From: Limnohabitans sp. 2KL-17
GTDB lineage: Bacteria; Pseudomonadota; Gammaproteobacteria; Burkholderiales; Burkholderiaceae_C
Direction of reading: 5' to 3'
Assembly (NCBI RefSeq): GCF_003063415.1
Contig: NZ_NESK01000010.1
Location: 51,238 to 115,237 of the forward strand
Length of the DNA: 64,000 nt
This document shows, piece after piece, positions 26,101 to 33,510 of this stretch (positions are counted from its first letter, which is position 1; each line of letters starts with the position of its first letter). Below the pieces are notes generated by a model. The model saw only the letters and a list, made by a program, of their open reading frames with translations. It was not told the origin of the DNA and searched no databases. A program made the position numbers and the translations under genes.

Positions 26101-27074
26101 CAGCGAACCCCCAATCAAATGGGGTCGGATCGCGATGGTCCGAAGGAAATCGGGCTCTGACGCCAATTGATTCCGCGCAACAACCCCGGCGTCAAAACGC
26201 CCCCGTCAAACAAACCCCGGTCACGCCCCAGCGCTACACCGCCTGGACCTTTGGCGAACTGCCCGAGCTGATGGAAATCAGCAAGGGTGGCCAGACCCTG
26301 ATCGGTTTTCCGGCCTTGGTGGACATGGGCGACGCCGTCACCATCGAGGTGTTTGACGAACCCGATGTGGCGGCCAGCAAAAACCGCGCGGGCCTGCGCC
26401 GCCTGTTTGCACTGCAGATCAAGGACGCGCTCAAGTACCTTGAGAAAAACATCCCCGATGTGCAAAAAATGGCTGTGGCGTTCATGCCGCTGGGTTCGGC
26501 CGACGAGCTGAAAACCCAGATCATCGATGTGGCGCTGGACCGCGCCTTCTTGCTCGACCCGCTGCCCAACGATGAAATCACCTTCAAGCGCCGCATCGAA
26601 GAAGGCCGGGGCCGCTTGACGTTGATTGCCAACGAAGTGGCCCGGCTGGCAGGCACCATCTTGCTGGAGTTTGGCGCGGCCACCCGCAAGATCAAAGACA
26701 CCAAAAACGCCCCCGAAGCCACCGCAGACTGCACCCAACAACTGCAACGCCTGATGCCCAAAAACTTCATGGCCGCCACCCCGTGGCTCCAGCTGCAGCA
26801 CTGCGCCCGCTACCTCAAAGCCGTGACCCTGCGCCTGGACAAATACCGCGCCGACCCTGCCCGCGACGCCCTGCGCCTGGCCGAAATCAAACCGCAAGAA
26901 CAACGCTATTGGCGTCTGGTGGCCGAACGCAAAGGTGCCCAAGACGCCCGCATGCTGGAGTTCCGCTGGCTACTGGAAGAGCTGCGCGTGAGTTTCTTCG
27001 CGCAAGAACTGCGCACCCCACAGCCGGTCAGCATCAAGCGGCTGGAGAAGGCTTGGGGGCAGTTGAATCATTGA
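23157..27074 (+). CDS. hrpA: ATP-dependent RNA helicase HrpA
   Basis: About 1305 residues, the usual length of HrpA. The DEAH helicase core has Walker A GETGSGKTTQLPK, IIIDEAHERSLNID, VTSATIDADRF and motif VI NQRAGRCGR, then the HA2/OB-fold and the long DUF3418 C-terminal part. HrpA acts on structured mRNA and, in some species, rescues stalled ribosomes. The start is uncertain: GTG 23157 is chosen, but ATG 23115 is in frame and lies inside the operator-like repeats. Near residue 985 the frame runs through an imperfect palindrome that encodes a linker before the C-terminal region. Confidence 0.93.
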   Translation: MTEPATPTPLQIEFPEGLPVSARRGEIIAAMDQHQVIIVCGETGSGKTTQLPKIALSLGRGRLNAKPGERARMIGHTQPRRIAASSVAKRIAEELKTPLGEVVGFKVRFQDRLSKNASVKLMTDGILLAETQTDPLLQAYDTIIIDEAHERSLNIDFLLGYLRQILPRRPDLKIVVTSATIDADRFAKHFASRHGPAPVIMVSGRTFPVEQRYRPFEESRDYGLNDAIADGVDELWQGGAGGDILIFLPGEREIREAADHLRKHLSHQPLTRNAEVLPLFARLSQAEQDQIFEASNGRRIVLATNVAETSLTVPGIRYVIDAGTARVKRYSLRSKVEQLMVEPISQAAANQRAGRCGRVANGICIRLYDDKDFAGRPRFTDPEILRSSLAGVILRMKSLHLGVVEDFPFIEAPSKRAITDGYQLLAELGAVDDDNELTPIGKELARLPLDPRVGRMILEARHREALDEVLIIASAMSVQDVRDRPMDLQAQADQQHAKFDDDKSEFTGYLKLWKWIHDARGGHDAAHKLSNRQYEQLLRQNFVNIRRVREWRDTHTQLLTVVAEHKWRINTQPASYEQLHLSMLAGLLGNVGYKLEDEDVYLGARGIKFYKHPGAHLSKKPGRWIVVAELVETTRLFGRGIAAIEPQWLEQVGAHLLKKQLLDPHWEKKTAEVVALERATLYGLVVYSGRRTPYSRVDMHGAREIFIREALVGYQWETKLPFLAANHKMIAKVEELEHKSRRQDVLVDDELIYAFYDQQIPPDVCSGRLLENWYRDESVKQPRLLLLTREELMRHEAAGITTQAFPKHMRLGGTDCSATYLHQPGDARDGVTVTVPLFVLNQVSEDRCEWLVPGLLKDKIQALLKSLPQRPRSRFVPLPESATRMATELSAPELFGAGSLTDVLLKKVRDETSLDVKRGDFKHEMLSPHLFMNLCVVDEHGRQLGMGRNLGALKGELGAKARGAFQALAQLKVAAAPSSASPANPQSNGVGSRWSEGNRALTPIDSAQQPRRQNAPVKQTPVTPQRYTAWTFGELPELMEISKGGQTLIGFPALVDMGDAVTIEVFDEPDVAASKNRAGLRRLFALQIKDALKYLEKNIPDVQKMAVAFMPLGSADELKTQIIDVALDRAFLLDPLPNDEITFKRRIEEGRGRLTLIANEVARLAGTILLEFGAATRKIKDTKNAPEATADCTQQLQRLMPKNFMAATPWLQLQHCARYLKAVTLRLDKYRADPARDALRLAEIKPQEQRYWRLVAERKGAQDARMLEFRWLLEELRVSFFAQELRTPQPVSIKRLEKAWGQLNH
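26113..26172. repeat. Imperfect 24-bp inverted repeat inside hrpA (REP-like)
   Basis: The left arm 26113-26136 and the right arm 26149-26172 match in 19 of 24 positions as inverted copies, around a 12-nt loop. The outer ends are AATCAAATGGGGTC and the inverse of GACGCCAATTGATT. The element is in frame and codes for part of a linker. Its CAAATGGGGTC end is shared with the hairpin after cysH. Confidence 0.6.
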
Positions 27075-27396
27075 GCAAGTCCGTGTTTTTGATTTCTATC
27101 AGGCGCCTCGGGTGGTTTTCAAGTTTTTCTAATAAATTGATCAATTTTTTTCTAAGAACTTCTTTTTCCTCGGAATTTCGAGAATTTTTAAATTGATTGA
27201 TCAAGGTTGGAGCTTCGGCTGCCATTTTTTCAGCGATCAACTTCTGCCAAGTTTCTGTAATCGATATTAGAGATATGATGCAGGCGGTAAAAAATATTAA
27301 CCTTAGTGAGTTAATGCTTGATGCTGACTCTTCCGAGTGTTCTGGCTTGTTTGGATTGTTTTCTCCAGTTATGAGTTTGTGGAAAAAATTGTGAGA
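27034..27396 (-). pseudogene. In-frame continuation of the HEPN-like gene past a TAA stop (membrane segment and C-terminal part)
   Basis: Directly after the TAA of the 27397-27795 gene, the same frame stays open for 120 codons up to a stop at 27034. It encodes a hydrophilic stretch, a strong membrane segment (LRLIFFTACIISLISI), then a charged, probably helical tail with KEVLRKKLINLLEKLENHP. There is no ATG, GTG or TTG start before the membrane segment; the first candidate is TTG 27240. It is therefore best read as the severed 3' half of one gene. It overlaps the convergent hrpA 3' end by 41 bp. Confidence 0.55.
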
Positions 27397-27795
27397 TTAA
27401 TCTGGACTAAGCGTTAAATAATATTGAAATATATTTTTATCAATGAATTCAATTCTGTGAGCAAATTTATTTCTAATTTTTATTATTTCGATAATTCTAA
27501 TTTTTTCAGTTTGGTTAATTAAATTCAAATCAATTAGAAGTTGTATTTTTCCTGTTGGTCCATTTATATTTAGTTTTGAGATAAATTTTTCTGGTAAATC
27601 ATCAAAATAAATCTTTAATAAGCGATCTGCAGCTGCTTTAATGATGACGCAGAGTTTTATAACTAGTGACCAATCGAATTCATCCTGAAAGATTTTTTGG
27701 AAGAAATTTTTACTTACTCCCAAGCTCTCTTCAAGGGCATTAAAATTCGTCGTTGATATTTTTTCTGTTAATTCTTTTTCTAAATCTCTAGACAT
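27397..27795 (-). CDS. HEPN-like protein at the end of the type I restriction operon
   Basis: A 132-residue AT-rich gene whose codon use differs from its neighbours. Near the C-terminus is RNKFAHRIE, an R-x4-H motif preceded by a helical IIEIIKIRN segment, as in HEPN ribonucleases. Upstream are amphipathic helices (IKLCVIIKAAADRLLKIYF). HEPN domains often act as RNA-cutting effectors or toxins in defence loci. It begins 14 bp after hsdR and is probably in that operon. The in-frame extension after the stop suggests it is a truncated form of a 250-residue membrane-anchored protein. I did not recognise a named family. Confidence 0.6.
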   Translation of the reverse strand: MSRDLEKELTEKISTTNFNALEESLGVSKNFFQKIFQDEFDWSLVIKLCVIIKAAADRLLKIYFDDLPEKFISKLNINGPTGKIQLLIDLNLINQTEKIRIIEIIKIRNKFAHRIEFIDKNIFQYYLTLSPD

Positions 27796-27809
27796 TTTTT
27801 TGGTAAATT

Positions 27810-30143
27810 TTATTTATACAAATACCGCTGCATCCCCACAAACGCCTGCCTGACCTGCACCGCATCCCCCAATTCCGCCATCGCGTCATTCAGTGCGTTG
27901 TAGCGCAGCTTGAGCAGTGGGGTGAGTTTGTCAGCGTCGAGTTGGTCCACGCCTTGGGTCACGTACTGGTCCAACACAAAGGCTAAAAACGCTTGTTGCT
28001 TTTGGCCATACGTCACCGCGTTGTGGGCCTTGGCGCGATCTGCGCGGGTGGCACGGGTTTCGGTGGGCAGGGCAAAGGCCACGTAGGCCAGCACGTCGAA
28101 CAGGTCGCTTTTCTCGGCGTCGATGATGCGTTGCATTTCGCGCAGCGGGTCGCGACCAAAACCTTTGTCGGCCAGGCCGCCTAGCAGCGCTTTGCGCGTG
28201 GTCGGGTCGGCCCACAGGGTGCGCAGTTCGTCTTCGTTTTTGAAGAACTCGGGCAGGGCACCAAACAGGCTTTCCAAAAACTGCGCGGGTGACAGCGGCT
28301 TGCCGTCTGGCCCCCAGTAGCTGGTGGAGGTGATGTGCTGGATGGTGCGGGTTTTGCCGTCGGCCAGTTTGACCACCAGCTTGGCCGGGCGCTCCTCACC
28401 AGGCTCGCGCACCGTGGGTGGCTCGGTGGGGTCTTGTGGCTGCCAGATCGGGGGCAAAGGCTTTTCTGTCGGTGGTTCGGGCTCCACAGGTTCGCCGTCC
28501 CATTCCGGGTCGCAGAACAGGTGGTGCGCCTTCACAAAGTCATAGATCGTGAAGTAGTCCTTGCCGTCATAAAGGCGGGTGCCGCGTCCGATGATTTGCT
28601 TGAACTCGATCATCGAATTCACGGGCCGCATCAGCACGATGTTGCGCACGTTGCGGGCGTCCACGCCCGTTGAGAGTTTTTGCGAGGTGGTCAAGATGGT
28701 GGGCAGCGATTTTTCGTTGTCCTGAAACTGGCTCAGGTGCTGCTCGCCTAGCTTGCCGTCGTTGGCGGTCACGCGCACGCAGTAGTCGGGCGCGGGGCTG
28801 GTTTTCATCTGGTTGATCAGGTCGCGCACCACCAGGGCGTGTTGCTGGGTGGCGCAAAACACGATGGTTTTTTCGCGCTGGTCGATGCTGTCCATGAACA
28901 GCTTGACGCGGTAGGCCTCGCGCTCTTTGATCTCGATGCTGCGGTTGAAGTCTTTTTCTTCGTAACGCTTGCCTTGCTGCACTTCGCCGTCCAGCACCAT
29001 GTCGTCGGCGGTGTAGACGTAATCGTCCAGCGTGGTCACGATTTGCTTGACGCGAAACGGCGTCAAAAAGCCATCGTTGATGCCGTCCTTGAGCGAGTAG
29101 GTGTAAACCGGATCGCCAAAATAGCCATAGGTGTCGGCATTGATGGTGCGCTTGGGTGTGGCCGTCAGGCCCAGCTGCACGGCGGGGCTGAAGTATTCGA
29201 GGATGGCCCGCCAGCTGCCTTCGTCGTTGGCGCCGCCCCGGTGGCACTCGTCGATGATGATGAAGTCAAAGAAGTCCGGCGGGTATTCGCCAAAGTAGGG
29301 GGTCTCGCCAGGCCCACTCATGAAGGTCTGGAAGATCGTGAAGAACACGCTGCCGTTCTTGGGCACGCGGCCTTTTTTCTTGATGTCGCCGGGGTCGATG
29401 CGAACCACCGCATCTTCGGGAAAGGGCGAGAACGCGGTGAACGCCTGGTTGGCCAAGATGTTGCGGTCTGCCAAAAACAAAATGCGCGGGCGGCGGCTGG
29501 GCTCGGTGCCTTCTTTCCAGTCCTTCAGATTCCAGCGGCTGTGAAACAGCTTCCAAGCGAGCTGAAACGCGATGAAGGTCTTGCCCGTGCCTGTGGCCAG
29601 CGTCAGCAGCACACGGTCTTTGCCATTGGCCACCGCCTCCAGCACGCGGGTGATGGCGCTCTCTTGGTAATAGCGGCCCGTCCAGGTGCCGCCTTTGTCT
29701 TCGAGCGGCACGGCGGCAAAGCGTTTGCGCCAGGCGGCGGCTTGCGCTTCGCTCTCGCCAAAGGCCATGTCCCACAGCTCGTCGGGCGTGGGGTAGCGAG
29801 TCACTTGCTCTTCAGCCCCCGTGTGCATGTCGATGCCGTAAATGCCCTGGCCATTGGTGGCATAGGTGTGGCGAATGGCCAGCTTGGCCGCGTAGCTTTT
29901 GGCCTGGCCCACGCCCTCGGTCAGCGGCTTGGCCCAGGCTTTGGCCTCGATCACCGCCAGCTTGGTGTTGCGGTAGACCAGCACATAGTCGGCAATGTCG
30001 GCCCGCGCCCGCTTGCCCGCGCCTTGCAGCCTGCCCGCCGTGATGTTGTGCTCTCGCAAAACGCGGCTGCCATCCACCTGGCCCCAGCCCGCGGCGGCAA
30101 GTGCAGGGTCGATGTGTTCGGCGCGGGTTTCGGCTTCGTTCAT
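27810..30143 (-). CDS. hsdR: Type I restriction enzyme motor/nuclease subunit HsdR
   Basis: A 777-residue protein. The N-terminal nuclease domain has the PD-(D/E)xK pattern in IADYVLVYRNTKLAVIEAKAW. The helicase core follows: TLATGTGKTFIAFQL (Walker A), DFIIIDECHRGG, LGLTATPKR, then the QIIGRGTRLYDGKDYFTIYDF motif VI region and a C-terminal assembly domain. It translocates and cuts DNA lacking the protective methylation. It follows the RhuM-like gene by 3 bp and belongs with hsdM and hsdS upstream, from which it is separated by two extra genes. Confidence 0.93.
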   Translation of the reverse strand: MNEAETRAEHIDPALAAAGWGQVDGSRVLREHNITAGRLQGAGKRARADIADYVLVYRNTKLAVIEAKAWAKPLTEGVGQAKSYAAKLAIRHTYATNGQGIYGIDMHTGAEEQVTRYPTPDELWDMAFGESEAQAAAWRKRFAAVPLEDKGGTWTGRYYQESAITRVLEAVANGKDRVLLTLATGTGKTFIAFQLAWKLFHSRWNLKDWKEGTEPSRRPRILFLADRNILANQAFTAFSPFPEDAVVRIDPGDIKKKGRVPKNGSVFFTIFQTFMSGPGETPYFGEYPPDFFDFIIIDECHRGGANDEGSWRAILEYFSPAVQLGLTATPKRTINADTYGYFGDPVYTYSLKDGINDGFLTPFRVKQIVTTLDDYVYTADDMVLDGEVQQGKRYEEKDFNRSIEIKEREAYRVKLFMDSIDQREKTIVFCATQQHALVVRDLINQMKTSPAPDYCVRVTANDGKLGEQHLSQFQDNEKSLPTILTTSQKLSTGVDARNVRNIVLMRPVNSMIEFKQIIGRGTRLYDGKDYFTIYDFVKAHHLFCDPEWDGEPVEPEPPTEKPLPPIWQPQDPTEPPTVREPGEERPAKLVVKLADGKTRTIQHITSTSYWGPDGKPLSPAQFLESLFGALPEFFKNEDELRTLWADPTTRKALLGGLADKGFGRDPLREMQRIIDAEKSDLFDVLAYVAFALPTETRATRADRAKAHNAVTYGQKQQAFLAFVLDQYVTQGVDQLDADKLTPLLKLRYNALNDAMAELGDAVQVRQAFVGMQRYLYK

Positions 30144-30146
30144 GGG

Positions 30147-30422
30147 TCAGTTCTGCTGTGCCAGCATGTTCATAACGGTTTTATCCGAACCAGCAATGTG
30201 CAAATTTTGCACATTGCTTATTTCCTCCAACTCCCCTTCAGCAAAGACATTTTTGATGTGCTTCGTGATGACAGAGCGTTCCCGCCCGAAAAGCTGAGTC
30301 ATTTGCTCTTGACGGAGCCAGACGGTTTCACTTTGCAGCCGAACCTCGACAGAGCCGTTATCGGCCTGGTAAATCGCAATGGCGGTCTTACTGGCGGGGT
30401 TAGGTGTCATGGACGGGCTCAT
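30147..30422 (-). CDS. Short RhuM-like protein (N-terminal domain only)
   Basis: 91 residues that resemble the N-terminal DNA-binding-like segment of RhuM family proteins: VEVRLQSETVWLRQEQMTQLFGRERSVITKHIKNVFAEGELEE followed by SNVQNLHIAGSDKTV. Full-length RhuM proteins run to about 330 residues and have the rest of the domain after the GSDK segment; here the frame stops soon after, 3 bp before hsdR. It may be a truncated gene or a small regulator kept for its helix-turn-helix-like part. RhuM genes are common passengers of type I restriction loci. Palindromes lie just upstream. Confidence 0.65.
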   Translation of the reverse strand: MSPSMTPNPASKTAIAIYQADNGSVEVRLQSETVWLRQEQMTQLFGRERSVITKHIKNVFAEGELEEISNVQNLHIAGSDKTVMNMLAQQN

Positions 30423-30424
30423 TA

Positions 30425-30607
30425 GTGAAACCGAATCAGTGTAGCCAATTTGGTTTCAATATCCGGCTGGTTGGGTTGGGCAACTGGTGACAGCTTGTCA
30501 CCGTTTCAACTGTACGTTTTCTCGCGCGGCTGAACCGATTCAGTCGGTTACAGCGGGTAACCGACTGAATTTCCCGATTTCTGCGCAGTTGGTGACGATT
30601 TGTCACC
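30425..30607. promoter_or_regulatory. Array of palindromes upstream of the rhuM-hsdR unit
   Basis: The 223-bp gap holds four dyads. TGAAACC/GGTTTCA flank 30425-30457. GGTGACA-gct-TGTCACC is at 30486-30502. A perfect 13-bp dyad ATTCAGTCGGTTA / TAACCGACTGAAT is at 30538-30570. GGTGAC-n5-GTCACC is at 30591-30607. The second and fourth are near-identical 17-bp sites, as expected for paired operators. All lie just upstream of the minus-strand start at 30422. Confidence 0.6.
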
Positions 30608-30645
30608 GACCCAAACCATATGGCTTACTGTTGATTCACAAACAC

Positions 30646-32355
30646 TCAAACAAAGTCCGAGCGCCAGACATGCGCTGCCCGCTGGGCCATGCGTTCCTGG
30701 CGCAGAGCCAGGGTAGCGGGTGACCAATCCGCCTGATCGCTTAGCCCCATTGCTTTGGCGGTGGCATAACTGCTTCGCCCGTACTCGGCTCGCTTGTCTT
30801 CAAAACTGCCGTTTTGACATTGGCGGTTGATGGTTGGCTCCAGCAGCATCAGATTGCCCAAACGGTAGATGAAGTCTTTCTGGCGATCTGGGTTGAAGGG
30901 TTCGTCCCATTGCGCAGAGGGGTTCTCGGGCAGGATGTGCTCGATGGTGCCGGTGTCGCTTTCCCAATCGTGATGCTTGCCAGATGCGTCGCTTTCCAGT
31001 TCGCACAGCAGGTATTTCGCCACTTTCTTGCGGCGGCCGGTGGTGTCCATTTCCTTGTGCGAAAAGTCGCGCACAAATTTTTCATCATCCACGTAGACGC
31101 TGCGCAGCTGCGCAAACACTTCTGCAGGCGTGCGGACAGCGCTAACCAGCAGCGCCTTGGCGGCCCGATGGTAAACAGGCTCCAGCTCGTTGGTGTTCAA
31201 GCTGCCAATGACGGTGTAGCGCACCGACAGCACGCACAGCAGTTTGAGCACGCGGGTGAAGTCGTCCGCGCTCATTTGCTCCCATGCGGCAAACACCAAA
31301 GGCATGTGCTGGCGCACACCAAACAACTGCAAGTCCCGCACATAGGGCTTGGCAGCCGGGCGGTCCAGCCAAAACTCGTGCGCAGTGTCGTCCATGGCAG
31401 CGAACAAGTCTGCGCGTTGCTCCAGTGCATCCATCAGGGCAAACACATCTGCCGATGTTTTGACCTCTTCGCGCACCTTCTTGAACAGGCGCTGTTTGCG
31501 AATTTGCGGGAACCGACACAACAAGTGGTAACGCAAAAAGTCCGGAAAGCGCTCATGTTTGACTTTGCCGATCATCTGACGCCAGCGGCGTTGCAGGGCA
31601 TCCAGATCGGTGCGGACAGGCACGCGAGAGAACAAGAAGTTCTTGAGCAAATCAGTGGAGGACAGCTCTAGGCCACGGGCATTGAGTGTTTCAAACACGG
31701 TGTAGGCGCTGATGTCGTCTTCGACCGTGATCAGGATGAACAGGAGTTGCCGCGCCACCGTGTCAGACAGCAACCGCGCAAGCGCTTCGCCTTCCAAGCC
31801 AGAGTCCAGCAGTCGTTTTTGAAACCACCCAAAACACTGCCACAGCATCCGGTTGGACTTGGGCAGACCGCGGGGGTTGCCCGGCGTGCGCAACTGAACC
31901 AAGTAGTCTTGATAAAACCCGTCGTCGGTGTCGTTCAGGAAAAGCTTACTGCTTTGCAGCAGAGAGGCGGGGTCTTTTTCTCCGATGAACCTTTTGCGCA
32001 GCTCGGATGCGCGTTCGGCATTGGCCGCTTTGGTGGCTTCATCGCCGGGCAATTGCTGAAGGCGATCAATCACCGCCAAGGCCAACACGCTCAGTGTCGC
32101 GACCCGTTGTTGACCGTCAATGATCTGAAATTCGCGGTCAGAAACAGCCTCGACCACCAAAGCGCCCATGTAGTGGAAGCTCCCGGGCGCACTCAGTAAC
32201 TCCTGAATGTCGTTCCACAGATCTTCCCACTGCTCCTCTTCCCAAGCGTAGTCGCGTTGAAACGAAGGTACACGGTATTTCTTACCGTTACCGATCAAGT
32301 CCAGAAAGGTGACGTCTTGGGTCTTTAACAAGTTGCTTTTGGCCATGGTCGTCAT
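30646..32355 (-). CDS. DUF262/DUF1524 domain protein (GmrSD-like nuclease)
   Basis: A 569-residue protein. The N-terminal DUF262 (ParB-like, nucleotide-binding) domain shows VPSFQRDYAWEEEQWEDLW and the catalytic FQIIDGQQRVATL. The C-terminal DUF1524 domain shows the HNH-type nuclease elements EHILPENPSAQW, RLGNLMLLEPTIN and FEDKRAEY. Fusions of this pair form GmrSD-type modification-dependent nucleases and related phage-defence enzymes (SspE, BrxU). It sits between hsdS and the rhuM-hsdR genes on the same strand, so it may cut phage DNA whose modification defeats HsdR. Both active motifs look intact. Confidence 0.85.
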   Translation of the reverse strand: MTTMAKSNLLKTQDVTFLDLIGNGKKYRVPSFQRDYAWEEEQWEDLWNDIQELLSAPGSFHYMGALVVEAVSDREFQIIDGQQRVATLSVLALAVIDRLQQLPGDEATKAANAERASELRKRFIGEKDPASLLQSSKLFLNDTDDGFYQDYLVQLRTPGNPRGLPKSNRMLWQCFGWFQKRLLDSGLEGEALARLLSDTVARQLLFILITVEDDISAYTVFETLNARGLELSSTDLLKNFLFSRVPVRTDLDALQRRWRQMIGKVKHERFPDFLRYHLLCRFPQIRKQRLFKKVREEVKTSADVFALMDALEQRADLFAAMDDTAHEFWLDRPAAKPYVRDLQLFGVRQHMPLVFAAWEQMSADDFTRVLKLLCVLSVRYTVIGSLNTNELEPVYHRAAKALLVSAVRTPAEVFAQLRSVYVDDEKFVRDFSHKEMDTTGRRKKVAKYLLCELESDASGKHHDWESDTGTIEHILPENPSAQWDEPFNPDRQKDFIYRLGNLMLLEPTINRQCQNGSFEDKRAEYGRSSYATAKAMGLSDQADWSPATLALRQERMAQRAAHVWRSDFV

Positions 32356-32415
32356 CCTAATTTATTTGGACTGGCTTGGATTTTCAGGGGGTGGCAGTGT
32401 GTGCAAATTTTGCAC

Positions 32416-33510
32416 CTACTGCGTCAACTGCCCGCTGAAGGCTTGGTGCAGCAGGGATTTTTTGAGGTCGTCGAGGGCGGTGAGTTTTTGGCGGTAAATG
32501 AATTCCAAATCCTCGACCTGTTTAAGTAAGCCGCTGAGTAATTTAAGTTGGCGGTCCTGTTCTTGGATTGAAGGGAGTGTGATTTCCAATTCTTTGATCA
32601 TTCCAAGCTTGAGAAATTTCGTGCTGGACCCTACGGATTGTTCTTTGAATTTTTTGAGGCTTTTGATCATCTGGAAATAGAGATAGCGGTAGCGCAACTT
32701 TTCTTCATCTTGGATCGTGATGACGTAGGTACGTTGATAGGCGTTGAACTTGCCGCTGTAGTGTTTGACGTTGAAATCACCAACGGCATTGTTACCAGCT
32801 AACAAAATGGCCTCGCAATCAAAGGCGAAGGTATCAATCTCAAAAATTTCTCTTGAGCAGGTGAAGAACGGGTACTCACCGTCAACTACGGCAGCATTGG
32901 CATCTAGTTTTCCGGTTTTGATCGTCACGTATTCGCCGAGTTGTTCCTTTTTTCCCTCAATTAAATACAAAGCACTTTCAAAAAGCTCGCGGGCGTTTCG
33001 GAGGTTCTTTTCGGCGTTGGCTTTTGCAGTGGCGATGTCGGCAAAGGCTTCGTCGAGGAGGGTGACGATGCGGCGTTGTTCTTCGATTGCAGGAACTACA
33101 ACTTGGAGCGCTTCAATTGCGGCTTTATTGATAGACGCGAAAACGGCCCCTTCTGTTCCGGCTATTCCGTCCTGTTTGGATAACAGTTGGTAATAAAGAA
33201 AGTCCGAATCAATAGTGTCATTGGTCCGGATTGCCGCTAATCCACGCCCAATACAGATTTTTTGATCAGTGAAGTTGACAGGGCCAACTGGCGCTCTGAC
33301 TGACATCAGGATGTCGCCAGGTTCTCCAATTTTCGTTACGTAAGTCGTCCAAGTCGTTGGTTCACCGATGACCCGTTCTCCAAATTCTTTTTTGCCTTGG
33401 TAGAAAGGCAAACCCTCACCCTTATCGTTGTAATACTTGCCTTCTGGCGACTGACCAGCGATAACTTTTGCAACGCTGCCAAGCGAGCATGGCTTGTAAC
33501 CCGCATTCAC
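32416..33510 (-). CDS. hsdS: Type I restriction specificity subunit HsdS
   Basis: A 364-residue subunit with two target-recognition domains, each followed by a conserved helix: the first ends at PAIEEQRRIVTLLDEAFADIATAKANAEKNL, the second at IQEQDRQLKLLSGLLKQVEDLEFIYRQKLTALDDLKKSLL. It reads the DNA target for methylation and cutting. Translation begins at GTG 33510, overlapping the hsdM stop as GTGA. The recognition domains are less GC-rich than hsdM, as is usual for exchanged specificity modules. Confidence 0.93.
   Translation of the reverse strand: MNAGYKPCSLGSVAKVIAGQSPEGKYYNDKGEGLPFYQGKKEFGERVIGEPTTWTTYVTKIGEPGDILMSVRAPVGPVNFTDQKICIGRGLAAIRTNDTIDSDFLYYQLLSKQDGIAGTEGAVFASINKAAIEALQVVVPAIEEQRRIVTLLDEAFADIATAKANAEKNLRNARELFESALYLIEGKKEQLGEYVTIKTGKLDANAAVVDGEYPFFTCSREIFEIDTFAFDCEAILLAGNNAVGDFNVKHYSGKFNAYQRTYVITIQDEEKLRYRYLYFQMIKSLKKFKEQSVGSSTKFLKLGMIKELEITLPSIQEQDRQLKLLSGLLKQVEDLEFIYRQKLTALDDLKKSLLHQAFSGQLTQ

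Noticed and set aside
28839..30425. A 528-codon plus-strand frame opposite hsdR
   Set aside because: HsdR motifs are intact on the minus strand and the plus frame has shadow-type composition.
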